From Verrucomicrobiales bacterium (GTDB taxonomy: Bacteria; Verrucomicrobiota; Verrucomicrobiia; Verrucomicrobiales; V1-33): DNA of 43,593 nt. The stretch spans positions 1 to 43,593 of the forward strand of contig CANHIJ010000020.1 of the NCBI GenBank assembly GCA_947460575.1, written 5' to 3'. The position numbers were made by a program, and so were the translations under genes. Below are positions 35,098 through 43,287 of this stretch, piece by piece. The notes under the pieces were generated by a model. The model had not been told where the DNA came from and made no database searches. It saw nothing but the letters and a program-made list of their open reading frames with translations. Each line of letters starts with the position of its first letter. Position 1 is the first letter of the stretch.

Positions 35098-36759
35098 ATG
35101 CTTACGACGCTCGCGATCAAAAACCTAGCGCTGGTTGACACCCTGACCTGGGAGCTGGGTTCTGGGCTGGTGGGGGTGACGGGGGAGACAGGGGCGGGGA
35201 AATCGATTATCATCGGGGCGCTGAAGTTGGTCTTGGGGGGGCGGGCGGACCGGGATTTGATCCGGCACGGGGAGGAGAGCTGCACGGTAGAGGCGGTGTT
35301 TCAGCCCAAGCAGTTGGGGGAGATCAATGCGGCGCTGGTGGGGGCGGGTTTGGAGGCGTGTGAGGACGGGGTGCTGTTGATCAAGCGGGTGATTGGGGCG
35401 AGTGGGACGAACCGGCAGTTCGTCAACTGTGCGCCGGCGACGCTGGGGGTGCTCAAGGCGCTGGGGCAATATTTGGTGGACCTGCATGGGCCGCACGAGC
35501 ACCAGTCGCTGAATTCTCGGGAGCGGCAGCTGGCGATGTTAGACGCGGCGGCGGGGGCGGAAGCGGGCTTGGCTGCCTATCAAAAAGCGTGGCGGCATTG
35601 GCGGGGGCTGGGGGCGGCGCATGAAGAATTGAGTCAAGCGGAGCACGTGAGTGCCCAGGAGTTGGATTTGCTGCGCTTTCAGGTGGAGGAAATTGAGGCC
35701 GCGCGGCTGCGGGTGGACGAGGAGGAGCCGCTGTTGCAGCGCTACAAGATGGCGGGCAACAGCACGCGGCTGGCGGAGTTGTCGGGGGCGGCGCTGGGGG
35801 CGCTACAGGAGGCGGACGACTCCATACTGAACAAATTGGGAGAGCTGCGGCGCCATTTGCGGGAATTGGAGCGGATTGACCGCGGAGTAGCGGGGGTGGC
35901 CGCGGGATTTGAGACGGCCTTTGTGGAATTGGAGGAATTGGAGCGCGGGCTGCGGGACTACCGGGACTGTTTGGAGTTTAATCCGCGGGAGATTGAGGAG
36001 TTGGAAGAGCGGATCAATTTATTAGAAACGCTGAAGCGGAAATACGGCGGCAGCGTGGAGCGGGTATTGGACCACCGGGATCAGGCGGCGGAGCGGCTGG
36101 GGAAGATTGAGGGCCGCGGGGAGGAATTAGAGCGCTTGCGGGTGGCATTGGCGCAGGGCCGCGAGGTGGTGGAGGCTTTGGGGCTGAGCCTGGGGCAACT
36201 GCGGCGCAAGGCGGCGCCGCGCCTCGCCAAGGAGGTGGCGCGGCACCTCGGGGACCTGGGATTCCGCCAATCGAAATTTACCGTAGAGCTAGGAGCGGGG
36301 GCGCAGCCTGGGGCCCAGGGCTTGGAGGAAGTGGACTTCATGTTTGCGCCCAACCCGGGGGAGCCGGCCAAGCCGCTGCGGGTCATCGCCAGCAGCGGGG
36401 AGATGAGTCGAGTAATGTTAGCAGTGAAGAGCGCCCTGGCAAAGGAGGACCGGATCCCGCTGCTGGTTTTTGACGAGATCGACGCCAATGTGGGCGGGGA
36501 GATTGCGGCGGCGGTGGGGCGCAAAATGGCGGAGTTAGGGGGCAGTCACCAGATCATCAGCATCACCCACTTGCCGCAGGTGGCCGCGCTGGCCAGTTGT
36601 CACTATGTCGTTAGCAAGGTGGTGCAAAAAGACCGGACCTTCAGCCAATTGATCCGCGTGGAAGGGGAGGAGCGGGTGGAAGAGATTTCCCGGATGTTGG
36701 GGGGGCAGGCGGAAAGTGCACGAGCCCACGCGCGGAGTCTGCTGGTGGGCGCGCGTTAG
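35098..36759 (+). CDS. recN: DNA repair protein RecN
   Basis: The 553-residue SMC-like ATPase takes part in double-strand break repair. It has Walker A GETGAGKS (near 33-40), long coiled-coil arms in the middle (about 150-360, Glu/Leu/Arg heptads) and a C-terminal half-site with IASSGEMSRVMLAVKSAL (signature) and LVFDEIDANVGGEIA (Walker B), then ISITHLPQVAA. Length is typical. No LexA-type box was recognised upstream. The start is the ATG at 35098, giving MLTTLAIKNLALVD. It converges on jag with only 10 bases between stops. Confidence 0.95.
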   Translation: MLTTLAIKNLALVDTLTWELGSGLVGVTGETGAGKSIIIGALKLVLGGRADRDLIRHGEESCTVEAVFQPKQLGEINAALVGAGLEACEDGVLLIKRVIGASGTNRQFVNCAPATLGVLKALGQYLVDLHGPHEHQSLNSRERQLAMLDAAAGAEAGLAAYQKAWRHWRGLGAAHEELSQAEHVSAQELDLLRFQVEEIEAARLRVDEEEPLLQRYKMAGNSTRLAELSGAALGALQEADDSILNKLGELRRHLRELERIDRGVAGVAAGFETAFVELEELERGLRDYRDCLEFNPREIEELEERINLLETLKRKYGGSVERVLDHRDQAAERLGKIEGRGEELERLRVALAQGREVVEALGLSLGQLRRKAAPRLAKEVARHLGDLGFRQSKFTVELGAGAQPGAQGLEEVDFMFAPNPGEPAKPLRVIASSGEMSRVMLAVKSALAKEDRIPLLVFDEIDANVGGEIAAAVGRKMAELGGSHQIISITHLPQVAALASCHYVVSKVVQKDRTFSQLIRVEGEERVEEISRMLGGQAESARAHARSLLVGAR

Positions 36760-36769
36760 GCGCGGCGGC

Positions 36770-37237
36770 TCAGGAGGGCGGGGCGCCGTACCTCGGGAGG
36801 AGGGTGATGCGCTTGAGACGGCCGGCGTCCTCTGGGGACCAGGAGCGGATTTCGGGATCGTCCACGAAGAGGTGGTGGACGAGGCGGCGCTCGTAGGAAT
36901 TCATGGGGTCGAGCTTAAGGGCCTGGCCGGTGGTGCGGACTTGTTGGGCGAGGAGGCGGACGCCGTCAAGGAAGCGCTCGGCTTCGCGGCGGCGGAAGTT
37001 TTCCACGTCGAGGCGGATGCGCGGGGCCTCCGGGTACTGTTGGCGAAGGAGCTTATTGAGGAGGTGTTGGAGGTCGTCGAGGCGCTCTCCTTGGGGGCCG
37101 ATGAGGGATTGGGGCTGGGCCATGCGGACGTGGAGGGAAGGCCCGGAGGGGTCTTCGGCGAGCTCGATGGTAGCGCTGAAGCCGAGGTGGCCGAGCATGG
37201 TATCGAGAATTTCCTGGGCGCAGTGGGAGGGATTCAT
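36770..37237 (-). CDS. jag: KH/R3H-domain RNA-binding protein (Jag/KhpB-like)
   Basis: The 155-residue protein has a KH-like part (PQSLIGPQGERLDDLQHLLNK, about 41-62) and a C-terminal R3H domain (LDPMNSYERRLVHHLF, with the R-x3-H signature). The N-terminal Jag domain of firmicute proteins is missing, so it is a short form. Members bind RNA and influence cell elongation and division. It is the last gene of the rpmH-rnpA-yidD-yidC block, 31 bases after yidC, its usual place. Confidence 0.88.
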   Translation of the reverse strand: MNPSHCAQEILDTMLGHLGFSATIELAEDPSGPSLHVRMAQPQSLIGPQGERLDDLQHLLNKLLRQQYPEAPRIRLDVENFRRREAERFLDGVRLLAQQVRTTGQALKLDPMNSYERRLVHHLFVDDPEIRSWSPEDAGRLKRITLLPRYGAPPS

Positions 37238-37268
37238 AGCGGGGAGGGGAATCCTGGGGTGGGGAGAG

Positions 37269-39080
37269 TCAATTTTTTTTGAAGGTGCTTTTGCCGCCGC
37301 CTGGGGAGGGTGGGCGAGGGTTTTTGGAGCGCTGTTGGGCGGCAGCGGCGGCCTGGGCGCGCTCCAGGAAGGAGGGGGAGCGGGGTTTTTTGGTGAGGGG
37401 GAGGTCGGGCTGTCTGCTGGCGACCCAGGTTTGGAAGATGGAGATGACGTTTTGGACGGACCAGTAGAGGGCGAGGGCGCTAGCGGTGGCGTAGCAGAAC
37501 ATGAGGAAGAAGAGCGGCATGATCTTGAAGATCTTCTGCTGCATTTCCATTTGGGGGTTGGTCTGAGTGGGCTGGGGGGCGACCTTCATTTGAACGTACA
37601 TGGTGACGGCCATAATGAGCGGAAGGGGGTTGAGGGGGAAGCCGAAGGGGTGGGCGATGGTGTCAGGGAGGGAGAGGTCTTGGACCCACAGGAAGGGGTG
37701 GCCGCGCATTTCTACGGCGCCCTGCATCATGTGGAAGTAGCCGAGGAAGATGGGGAATTGGAGGAGGACGGGGAGGCAGCCGCCCACCGGGTTGACGCCG
37801 TAGTCCTTGTAGAGCTTCATGGTCTCTAACTGCATTTTCTGGGGGTCGTCCTGGTATTTTTCCTTGAGCTCCTGCATGAGGGGAGAGAGCTTGGCCATGC
37901 GCTTCATGGACTTAGTGGCCTTGATAGAGAGGGGCCAGATGACGAGGCGGACGACGATCGTGAGGAAGACGATGGCGAGGCCGAAGGGGACGTAGTGGTG
38001 GAAGAGGTTGAGGGCGCCGAGGAAGAGTCGGCTGAGGCTGCTGAACCAGCCGTAGTGCATGGCTTGGTTGCGGTCGCCGCCGACGTTGTTGAGGACGGTG
38101 CCGGAGCGGGGGCCGGTGTAGATTTCGCCTTTCCAAGTGGAGGTGGCACCGGCGGCAGGGGCGCTGCCGGTGAGCTGCAGGGAGCTTTCCACGGCCCAAC
38201 CCTTGACGGGGGCGCGGTCGCCGTCGGGGAATTCGACCCACTGGCGGCGGGAGAGCAGTTGCGTGGACTGGCCGGGGGTGATGGCGGCGGGGCTGATCAG
38301 GCTGGCGTAATATTGGTTGTGGACGCCGGCCCAGGTGAGATCGGTGAGGGGGCTGCGGACTTCGGCCTGGGCGGGTTTGGGCATGAAGCCGAGAAAGCTG
38401 GAGGCGTCGAATTTGTCGGCGGCGAGCTGGCCATCGGAGCGGGCGGCGTACCAATTGGAGGAGGGGCCGGGGACTTCCGAGGCGTGGAGTTTTTCCATCA
38501 GGCCGGCGTAGAGCGAGTAGTCTGCGGGGGCGGCGGAGCCGGGGTTTTTGAAGGAGAGTTGGAGGTCCCAGATGTAGCCCCAGCCTTCGGCGGGCTCGCC
38601 TTCGTGCATGGTCCAGGCCTTAGTGATTTCGATGCCATTGACGGTGGCGGTGTAGGTGATGGAGCGGGGGCTGGAGGAAGCGATCTGGTAGGGGGTGAGA
38701 TCGTAGGTGCCCTGGGCGGAGAGGAGGGCGCCGATGGGGGCGGGGGCGCGCTGGTTAAGGACCTGCTCGGTGCGTCCGGCGTAGCGCCCGGCGAGGATTT
38801 TGACGCTGCGGATCCCGCCGCCGAGGCTGGTGAAGGTGTATTCGGCGGCGGCGTTGCCGAGGACGGTTTCCTGGGCAGGGGCGCTGGCGGGGGATTCGCT
38901 GTCGGGGGGCTGGGGGACCGCGGGGGCGGGAAGCTGGGCGGCGGGGGCTGAGGTTTCGGCGATGAGGGAAACCGGGGCCGAGGGAGGGGGGAGGGGGGCG
39001 GGCTTTTGGGTGGCGACGACCCAGGCCAGGCCCAGGCCGCACGCGACCACCATCATCCACTCGAATCGATTCATGTTCAT
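37269..39080 (-). CDS. yidC: Membrane protein insertase YidC
   Basis: The 603-residue protein is of the Gram-negative type. It has an N-terminal anchor (WMMVVACGLGLAWVVAT), a large periplasmic domain (about 40-355) and the C-terminal insertase core with five helices: FGLAIVFLTIVVRLVIWPL carrying the conserved Arg of the hydrophilic groove, the charged cytoplasmic hairpin (KSMKRMAKLSPLMQELKEKY), GGCLPVLLQFPIFLGYFHMM, and the closing helices near ALYWSVQNVISI. The basic tail (RSPSFLERAQ...KSTFKKN) fits ribosome binding. It inserts membrane proteins alone or with SecYEG. Two in-frame ATGs (39080 and 39074) are possible starts. Confidence 0.96.
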   Translation of the reverse strand: MNMNRFEWMMVVACGLGLAWVVATQKPAPLPPPSAPVSLIAETSAPAAQLPAPAVPQPPDSESPASAPAQETVLGNAAAEYTFTSLGGGIRSVKILAGRYAGRTEQVLNQRAPAPIGALLSAQGTYDLTPYQIASSSPRSITYTATVNGIEITKAWTMHEGEPAEGWGYIWDLQLSFKNPGSAAPADYSLYAGLMEKLHASEVPGPSSNWYAARSDGQLAADKFDASSFLGFMPKPAQAEVRSPLTDLTWAGVHNQYYASLISPAAITPGQSTQLLSRRQWVEFPDGDRAPVKGWAVESSLQLTGSAPAAGATSTWKGEIYTGPRSGTVLNNVGGDRNQAMHYGWFSSLSRLFLGALNLFHHYVPFGLAIVFLTIVVRLVIWPLSIKATKSMKRMAKLSPLMQELKEKYQDDPQKMQLETMKLYKDYGVNPVGGCLPVLLQFPIFLGYFHMMQGAVEMRGHPFLWVQDLSLPDTIAHPFGFPLNPLPLIMAVTMYVQMKVAPQPTQTNPQMEMQQKIFKIMPLFFLMFCYATASALALYWSVQNVISIFQTWVASRQPDLPLTKKPRSPSFLERAQAAAAAQQRSKNPRPPSPGGGKSTFKKN

Positions 39081-39174
39081 AGGCAGGGGGGGGAAATCTG
39101 GGGGGGTGGGAGGCTGGGGAGGTCGGCCCTACGACAGGAGGGAGAAAATGACAATGACAAAAGACCGGGGCAGG

Positions 39175-39426
39175 TCAGGGGAGAGGGGCGGATTTGGGGA
39201 GGGGCACGGGGTCGGGGCCGGAGCCGCCCCAAGGGTGGCAGCGGGCGAGGCGGCGCAGGCCCAGCCAGGAGCCCCGGCAGGCGCCGTGCATTTCGACGGC
39301 CTGGAGGCAGTAATGGGAACAGGTGGGGGCGAAGCGGCAGCCGCTCCCGGGACCGGCGAGAACGTGGAGGGCGGGAGAAATCCAGCGCTGGTAGCTGCGG
39401 AGGGCCCAGCGGATGGCGGTTTTCAT
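39175..39426 (-). CDS. yidD: Membrane protein insertion efficiency factor YidD
   Basis: The 83-residue protein matches the family throughout: [11 protein letters not shown] near the start, [20 protein letters not shown] with its conserved Cys residues, and [17 protein letters not shown]. It helps YidC-dependent insertion. Its ATG overlaps the rnpA stop (ATGA), which fixes the start and indicates coupled translation. Confidence 0.95.
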   Translation of the reverse strand: MKTAIRWALRSYQRWISPALHVLAGPGSGCRFAPTCSHYCLQAVEMHGACRGSWLGLRRLARCHPWGGSGPDPVPLPKSAPLP

Positions 39427-39791
39427 GGGGCCGGGGCGGGAGGGGCGGCGGAGAGCAGTCCGGCGCGGGTGGCGAGGCGCTGCCATTCTTGGCGCAGTGC
39501 TGCGTACTCGGCTTTGACGGCGGGGTATTTGGCGATGGTGACGAAGTCGTGGGTGAGCTGGATGGAGGGGAGGCACTCGCGGACGATCATGCGGAGGCGG
39601 CGGCGCACTTTGTTGCGGACGACGGCGTTGCCGATGCGCTTGCTGGTGGTGAAGCCGGCGTGGGGCTGGGAGGAGTCGGGGCGAGGGCGGGTGGCGAGGA
39701 TGAAGTAGCGGCCGGTCCAGGACCGGCCGTGCTCGCGGAGGCTGGAGAAATCGCGGGTCCGCTTGAGGCGCTGGGCACTGGGCAGGGCCAT
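39423..39791 (-). CDS. rnpA: Ribonuclease P protein component
   Basis: The 122-residue protein is the basic subunit of RNase P, which trims tRNA 5' ends. It shows [15 protein letters not shown] at the N-terminus, the family motif [19 protein letters not shown] in the middle and VTIAKYPAV after it. The start [11 protein letters not shown] at 39791 is chosen because upstream sequence lacks protein character and forms a strong hairpin. Gene order and overlap with yidD are standard. Confidence 0.95.
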   Translation of the reverse strand: MALPSAQRLKRTRDFSSLREHGRSWTGRYFILATRPRPDSSQPHAGFTTSKRIGNAVVRNKVRRRLRMIVRECLPSIQLTHDFVTIAKYPAVKAEYAALRQEWQRLATRAGLLSAAPPAPAP

Positions 39792-39820
39792 GGATGAGGG
39801 GGCGGCGGGGGAAAAGCAGG

Positions 39821-39871
39821 CTGCCCGTGCCCGGAGAGCCTCGCGAGGAGGCGCTATCGGAGCACGGGCAG
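39821..39871 (-). promoter_or_regulatory. Long hairpin between rpmH and rnpA (possible attenuator)
   Basis: CTGCCCGTGC (39821-39830) and GCACGGGCAG (39862-39871) are perfect 10-bp arms. Inside, CCG/CGG and GCCTC/GAGGC pairs continue the structure. On the transcribed minus strand it is followed five bases later by TTTTCCCC, a poor U-tract. It starts 48 bases after the rpmH stop and ends 29 bases before the rnpA start, where partial termination or RNA processing could set the L34 to RnpA ratio. Confidence 0.5.
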
Positions 39872-39919
39872 GAAAGGGGGCAAGGGGTGAGGGGAAGCCC
39901 TCGGGATGCTCCGAAAAAA

Positions 39920-40096
39920 TTACGACTGGGTGTGGCGAGCGTACTGGACGTCGGCGCCCTTGGGGAGGAGGCGCTTGCGGCCTTTTTGGCGGCGGCGGGC
40001 GAGGCAGGCGCGGCCGTTTTTGGAAGCCATGCGGGCGCGGAAGCCGTGCTGGTTTTTGAGGGTGCGCTTGGAGGCTTGGAAGGTGCGTTTGGACAT
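39920..40096 (-). CDS. rpmH: 50S ribosomal protein L34
   Basis: This 58-residue gene is easily missed because of its size. It reads [20 protein letters not shown], then [21 protein letters not shown], which matches L34 along its whole length (family core: KRTFQPS, HGFRARM, GRxxLxxRRxKGRxxL). It is longer than the usual 44-46 residues because of a C-terminal tail ([14 protein letters not shown]). It heads the rnpA-yidD-yidC-jag block under a strong promoter. The leader upstream of the ATG is CTCGCC, with no Shine-Dalgarno site. Confidence 0.95.
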   Translation of the reverse strand: MSKRTFQASKRTLKNQHGFRARMASKNGRACLARRRQKGRKRLLPKGADVQYARHTQS

Positions 40097-40186
40097 GGCG
40101 AGACGTGGTTGAAAAGGAGGGCAGGCCGATCACAGGGGCAGGGGGCTTGCAAGGAAATCGCCAAAGCCCCGGCGACGCGGGCCTTT

Positions 40187-40214
40187 ATCATAGGAGGGCT
40201 GGGGGGCTTGTCAA
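40187..40214 (-). promoter_or_regulatory. Near-consensus sigma-70 promoter of the rpmH operon
   Basis: On the minus strand a perfect TTGACA (40214-40209) is followed after 16 bases by TATGAT (40192-40187), 5/6 to consensus. A start near 40180 gives a leader of about 85 bases before rpmH. This is the best promoter in the window and fits a gene needed at ribosomal-protein levels. Confidence 0.85.
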
Positions 40215-40264
40215 CTGGCGAAAGGCACTTTGGGGGGAGTGATTTTGGAGCGGAAGGGGGAAGT

Positions 40265-41218
40265 TTAGGCCGCTTTTGGGCTGGGGAGGGCGGCTTCGGC
40301 GGGGAGGGGTTCGCAGCGGTAGCCCTTGGCGTGGAGGAGTTCGATGAGGCTGCCGGGTCCGCAGAGGTGGCCGGCGCCCACCAGGACGAGGGTGGGGCGG
40401 TCGCCCTGGAGGAGGGCTTCGAGGCGGGGAATCCAGGCGGCATTGCGGTCGTCGAGGAGGAGTTTTTGGAGTTCGGGGAAGTTTTGGAAGCTTTCTGCGA
40501 GGGCGGCGTGGAGGGAGGGGGCGTCGCCGGCGCGCCAGGCTTGGATGAGGCGGTCGGTTTTTTCGGCCAGCTGGTCGGCCTCGGCGAGGGATTGGCGGAG
40601 GAGGGCTTCTTGGGTGGGAGCGGGGAGCTGGGTGAAGAGGGTCATTTGACCGAGGACGGTTTCGAGGCCTTCGACGGTTTTGCCGGAGTTGGGGAGTCGG
40701 GCGGCGAAGTAAGTTTCGAGGCCTTGGTCGCTGCGGAAGCCGAGTTGGCGGCTGCGGGCGACGGCGATAGAGAGGGCGGCCAACCAGGGGGGCTGGGACT
40801 GGAGGGTGGCCAAGGGGGTTTGGGTGCGCTCGGCCCAGGTGGCGAGGGATTGCCAAGTGGCGGGAGAGAGGCGGTCCTGAAGGGTGCCGGAAGGCAGGGC
40901 GATGAGGGATTTCAGGCCGAGCTGAGTTTCTGGGCGGGCGGAGTCGTCGGGGGCGATCTCGAGGACGAGGTGGCTGGTTTGGCGCCAGGCGGCTTCGTAG
41001 GGGGAGGGCAGGGGGTAGTCGGCAGGGCGCAACAGGTGGAAGGAGCCAGCTAAGAAGAAGGGGACTTTGCCGCCGCTGACGCGCCAGACCATGCCAGGGG
41101 CAGTGGGGTCAGTGGGAGGGGCGGGTTTCGTCGCGGCCACGGGGCTTGGGGAGCAGCCGAAGAAGTTGCCCAGGCAGAGCAGGAGGGCGGCGGCGCGGAG
41201 GAAGGAAAGCAAGGGCAT
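40265..41218 (-). CDS. TraB/GumN family protein (exported)
   Basis: The 317-residue protein starts with a signal sequence ([17 protein letters not shown]) that may be a lipoprotein signal with acylated Cys near 22, followed by a Pro-rich linker. The body shows the TraB/GumN landmarks: [14 protein letters not shown] near the N-terminus (GSxH), and [19 protein letters not shown] near the end (GxGH). The family is related to the Tiki-type metalloproteases; in bacteria its function is mostly unknown. It lies upstream of rpmH on the same strand but is separated from it by the rpmH promoter. Confidence 0.87.
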   Translation of the reverse strand: MPLLSFLRAAALLLCLGNFFGCSPSPVAATKPAPPTDPTAPGMVWRVSGGKVPFFLAGSFHLLRPADYPLPSPYEAAWRQTSHLVLEIAPDDSARPETQLGLKSLIALPSGTLQDRLSPATWQSLATWAERTQTPLATLQSQPPWLAALSIAVARSRQLGFRSDQGLETYFAARLPNSGKTVEGLETVLGQMTLFTQLPAPTQEALLRQSLAEADQLAEKTDRLIQAWRAGDAPSLHAALAESFQNFPELQKLLLDDRNAAWIPRLEALLQGDRPTLVLVGAGHLCGPGSLIELLHAKGYRCEPLPAEAALPSPKAA

Positions 41219-41280
41219 GGCAGGTGGCTAATTTGCCGGAAAGGGGCGGGCGGGGCAAGCGGGCGGCGGTGCGGGCGCTT

Positions 41281-41637
41281 TTAGGGATTTTGAGAGGAGA
41301 ACGCGATTTTCCAAGCGACGGTTCCGCTGGTGGAGGGGACGATGCGGACGGCAGCGGTTTCTTGTTGTGGGACGATTTCGGTTTTCTGGTCGGCGAGGGC
41401 AGCGCTCTGCAGTTGCAAGCCTGGCGGCAGCTGATGGGCCTCGCGGTTTTTATTTTTGTAGGCCCTGAGCAGATCGCCGGTGCCATCGATTTTGACGTCA
41501 TTCAAGCGTCCCGCCGGAGCGTTCCAGTTAAACGAAGCTGGCACGTTAGGGGGCGACAGGACGGTTTCTGCGGGCGCCGCCTAGCAAGCGGCGAGGGCAA
41601 GGTGGAATCCCATAACCAGTGGGTTGGTTACTTTCAT
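41281..41637 (-). pseudogene. Small secreted protein gene interrupted by an in-frame amber codon
   Basis: From the ATG at 41637 the frame reads MKVTNPLVMGFHLALAAC, then TAG (41583-41581), then continues in the same frame as AAPAETVLSPPNVPASFNWN and on to a TGA at 41281. The two parts join into a sensible 118-codon secreted protein: a signal peptide whose cleavage region (AAC-x-AAPA) contains the stop, then a beta-rich mature part (DVKIDGTGDLLRAY, AVRIVPSTSGTVAWKIAF). A nonsense mutation in the signal peptide, or readthrough, is the simplest reading. A downstream GTG (41544) could start a leaderless remnant of 87 residues. The family is unknown. Confidence 0.5.
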
Positions 41638-41718
41638 GTTTCAGGTTGTCGAGGAGGGCGCAGGTGGTGCCTTTGAGGGTTCATCTGCAAATTGAAATGC
41701 TGATTTTGTCTCGTGTGG

Positions 41719-43233
41719 TTAGTCCACGGCGCAGTGGATCGCCCAGAGGTGGCGGTCGCGATTCATGCGGTTGTTGGTTTTGATGAGGATTTGGTTGTCG
41801 CCTTGGTTGAGGGTGATGGGAAGGATCACGGTTTGGAATTCTTCGGCATGGTCGAGCATGGCGAGATGCTGTCCGTTGAGGTAAACCGTCCCCCAGTTGT
41901 CCAGGCCGAGGTGCAGGGTGGCGGGGCGCTGGGACGGGCTGTTTACGATGCCCCGGATGTAGAGGGAAGCGTCGAGCCGTGGGTAGGCGGTGCGGGTTTG
42001 ATAAACGCCTTCCAGCCTAACCCAGCCAAACTTAGCGGCGAGCTGGTGCGTGGTATATTCCTTCTCGCCCCAAGCGACTTTGCCTGGCCAGTCTCCTAGC
42101 GAAAGCTGCCTTACGAGATCGTCGGCGGGTTTTTTGAAGGCTTCGAGGTCGTTGCCATCGGGGAATGGGCCGATGACTTGCCAGCTTTGCGGGGTCAGGA
42201 TGGGCGGGGCTTTTGAAGCTGGCACTTTGTAGAAGTAGGAAACCGCCTCGTAGTCGTCAGGACGGGCCGCCGAGGTGAATAGCAGCGAGGAACGGAACGG
42301 GATGGGATCCGGGCCAAAGAAGCGATAGTAAACACCATCCTGATCGGTGCGCCCGCGGTTATCCCGGTAGGGGCAGCCGGCCCAGCGGGTCTGATATTGG
42401 TTGAATCCCCAGGAGAAGCCGAAGTCATCTTCGACATTGTGACCGCAGATGACATGCGGATCGGTCTGGCCATCGAGGAGCAGTCGGGTGCCGCCATTAT
42501 GAAAAACCATGTCGCCATGATCGCGCTGCCGCCAGCCCATGATGTAGCCGGCGAGAAATCCGGTGCCCTCGGTCTCGGCGATGGGGAACGGTTCGGTGGC
42601 GATGCCGGGCTGGGCGAGGTTTCGCTGCGCGTAAAGGCGAAGTGGTGTTAGGTTTACTTCATGGCGATACTGTTGCCAGTCGGTCATGGCGGCGCCGTTT
42701 TTGGCGGAGCCTGCGAGCAGTCGGATGCGACAGCCATGGGAAAACGGGATGGGCAGGTAAAGATTCCATCCGGGCGAGGCCTCTTTTGGAATCAGGGGAT
42801 CGTTGGTGACGGTGAAGTTCGGGAAATTCGCTAGTCCGGCGCTGTCAAGGTGGTAATCCTTGAAGCCCAGGAGCGCCCCAAAGAACGAGCGAAACGGCAT
42901 GTTGATCTGCGGTGCGGCGGCACCATCTACGGTGATCTCAATGGAGAGATCGTCGAGGTTTTTCTCGCCGAAGACGAACCACAGGTGGCGGACACAACCG
43001 GCTCCAGTGGCGTTGAAGAGTTCGACTGGTTTGCCTGGTTCCAGGGCGAGGTTCGCGGAAGTGCGTCGGGCGCGGAAGTCGGTTGGCAGTTGCAATAGGG
43101 GCACCGCGGGATCGGCGAAGGTCGCCGGGAATGGGTCCGTCGCTGGCTCCGCCTGGGCAGGTGCCTCGGCGAGGAGCAGGGCCAGGAGAGCGACGGCAGC
43201 GATGGGCGGGGGCATTTTCTGGGGCAGGCGCAT
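41719..43233 (-). CDS. Secreted DUF2961 (GH172-type) glycosidase
   Basis: The 504-residue protein has a signal peptide (IAAVALLALLLAEAPAQA). It then carries a DUF2961 domain with a two-jelly-roll pattern: GKPVELFNATGAGCVRHLWF, IEITVDGAAAPQINMPFRSFFG, GWNLYLPIPFSHGCRIRL, LAGYIMGWRQRDHGDMVFHN and HNVEDDFGFSWGFNQYQTRW. Characterised members are the GH172 enzymes acting on fructofuranose or arabinofuranose linkages (difructose dianhydride synthase/hydrolase and D-arabinofuranosidases). A C-terminal beta-sandwich (about 355-504, WQVIGPFPDG...LHLGLDNWGTVYLNG) is likely a binding domain. It lies directly after a GH32 gene, which favours a fructan substrate. The codon use looks less GC-rich than that of the neighbours. 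Confidence 0.87.
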   Translation of the reverse strand: MRLPQKMPPPIAAVALLALLLAEAPAQAEPATDPFPATFADPAVPLLQLPTDFRARRTSANLALEPGKPVELFNATGAGCVRHLWFVFGEKNLDDLSIEITVDGAAAPQINMPFRSFFGALLGFKDYHLDSAGLANFPNFTVTNDPLIPKEASPGWNLYLPIPFSHGCRIRLLAGSAKNGAAMTDWQQYRHEVNLTPLRLYAQRNLAQPGIATEPFPIAETEGTGFLAGYIMGWRQRDHGDMVFHNGGTRLLLDGQTDPHVICGHNVEDDFGFSWGFNQYQTRWAGCPYRDNRGRTDQDGVYYRFFGPDPIPFRSSLLFTSAARPDDYEAVSYFYKVPASKAPPILTPQSWQVIGPFPDGNDLEAFKKPADDLVRQLSLGDWPGKVAWGEKEYTTHQLAAKFGWVRLEGVYQTRTAYPRLDASLYIRGIVNSPSQRPATLHLGLDNWGTVYLNGQHLAMLDHAEEFQTVILPITLNQGDNQILIKTNNRMNRDRHLWAIHCAVD

Positions 43234-43287
43234 CTGGAAGCTTGGGTGCAGTGCTGAAAAGTTGCTAGGATTGCTGGGGCGTGTTTC

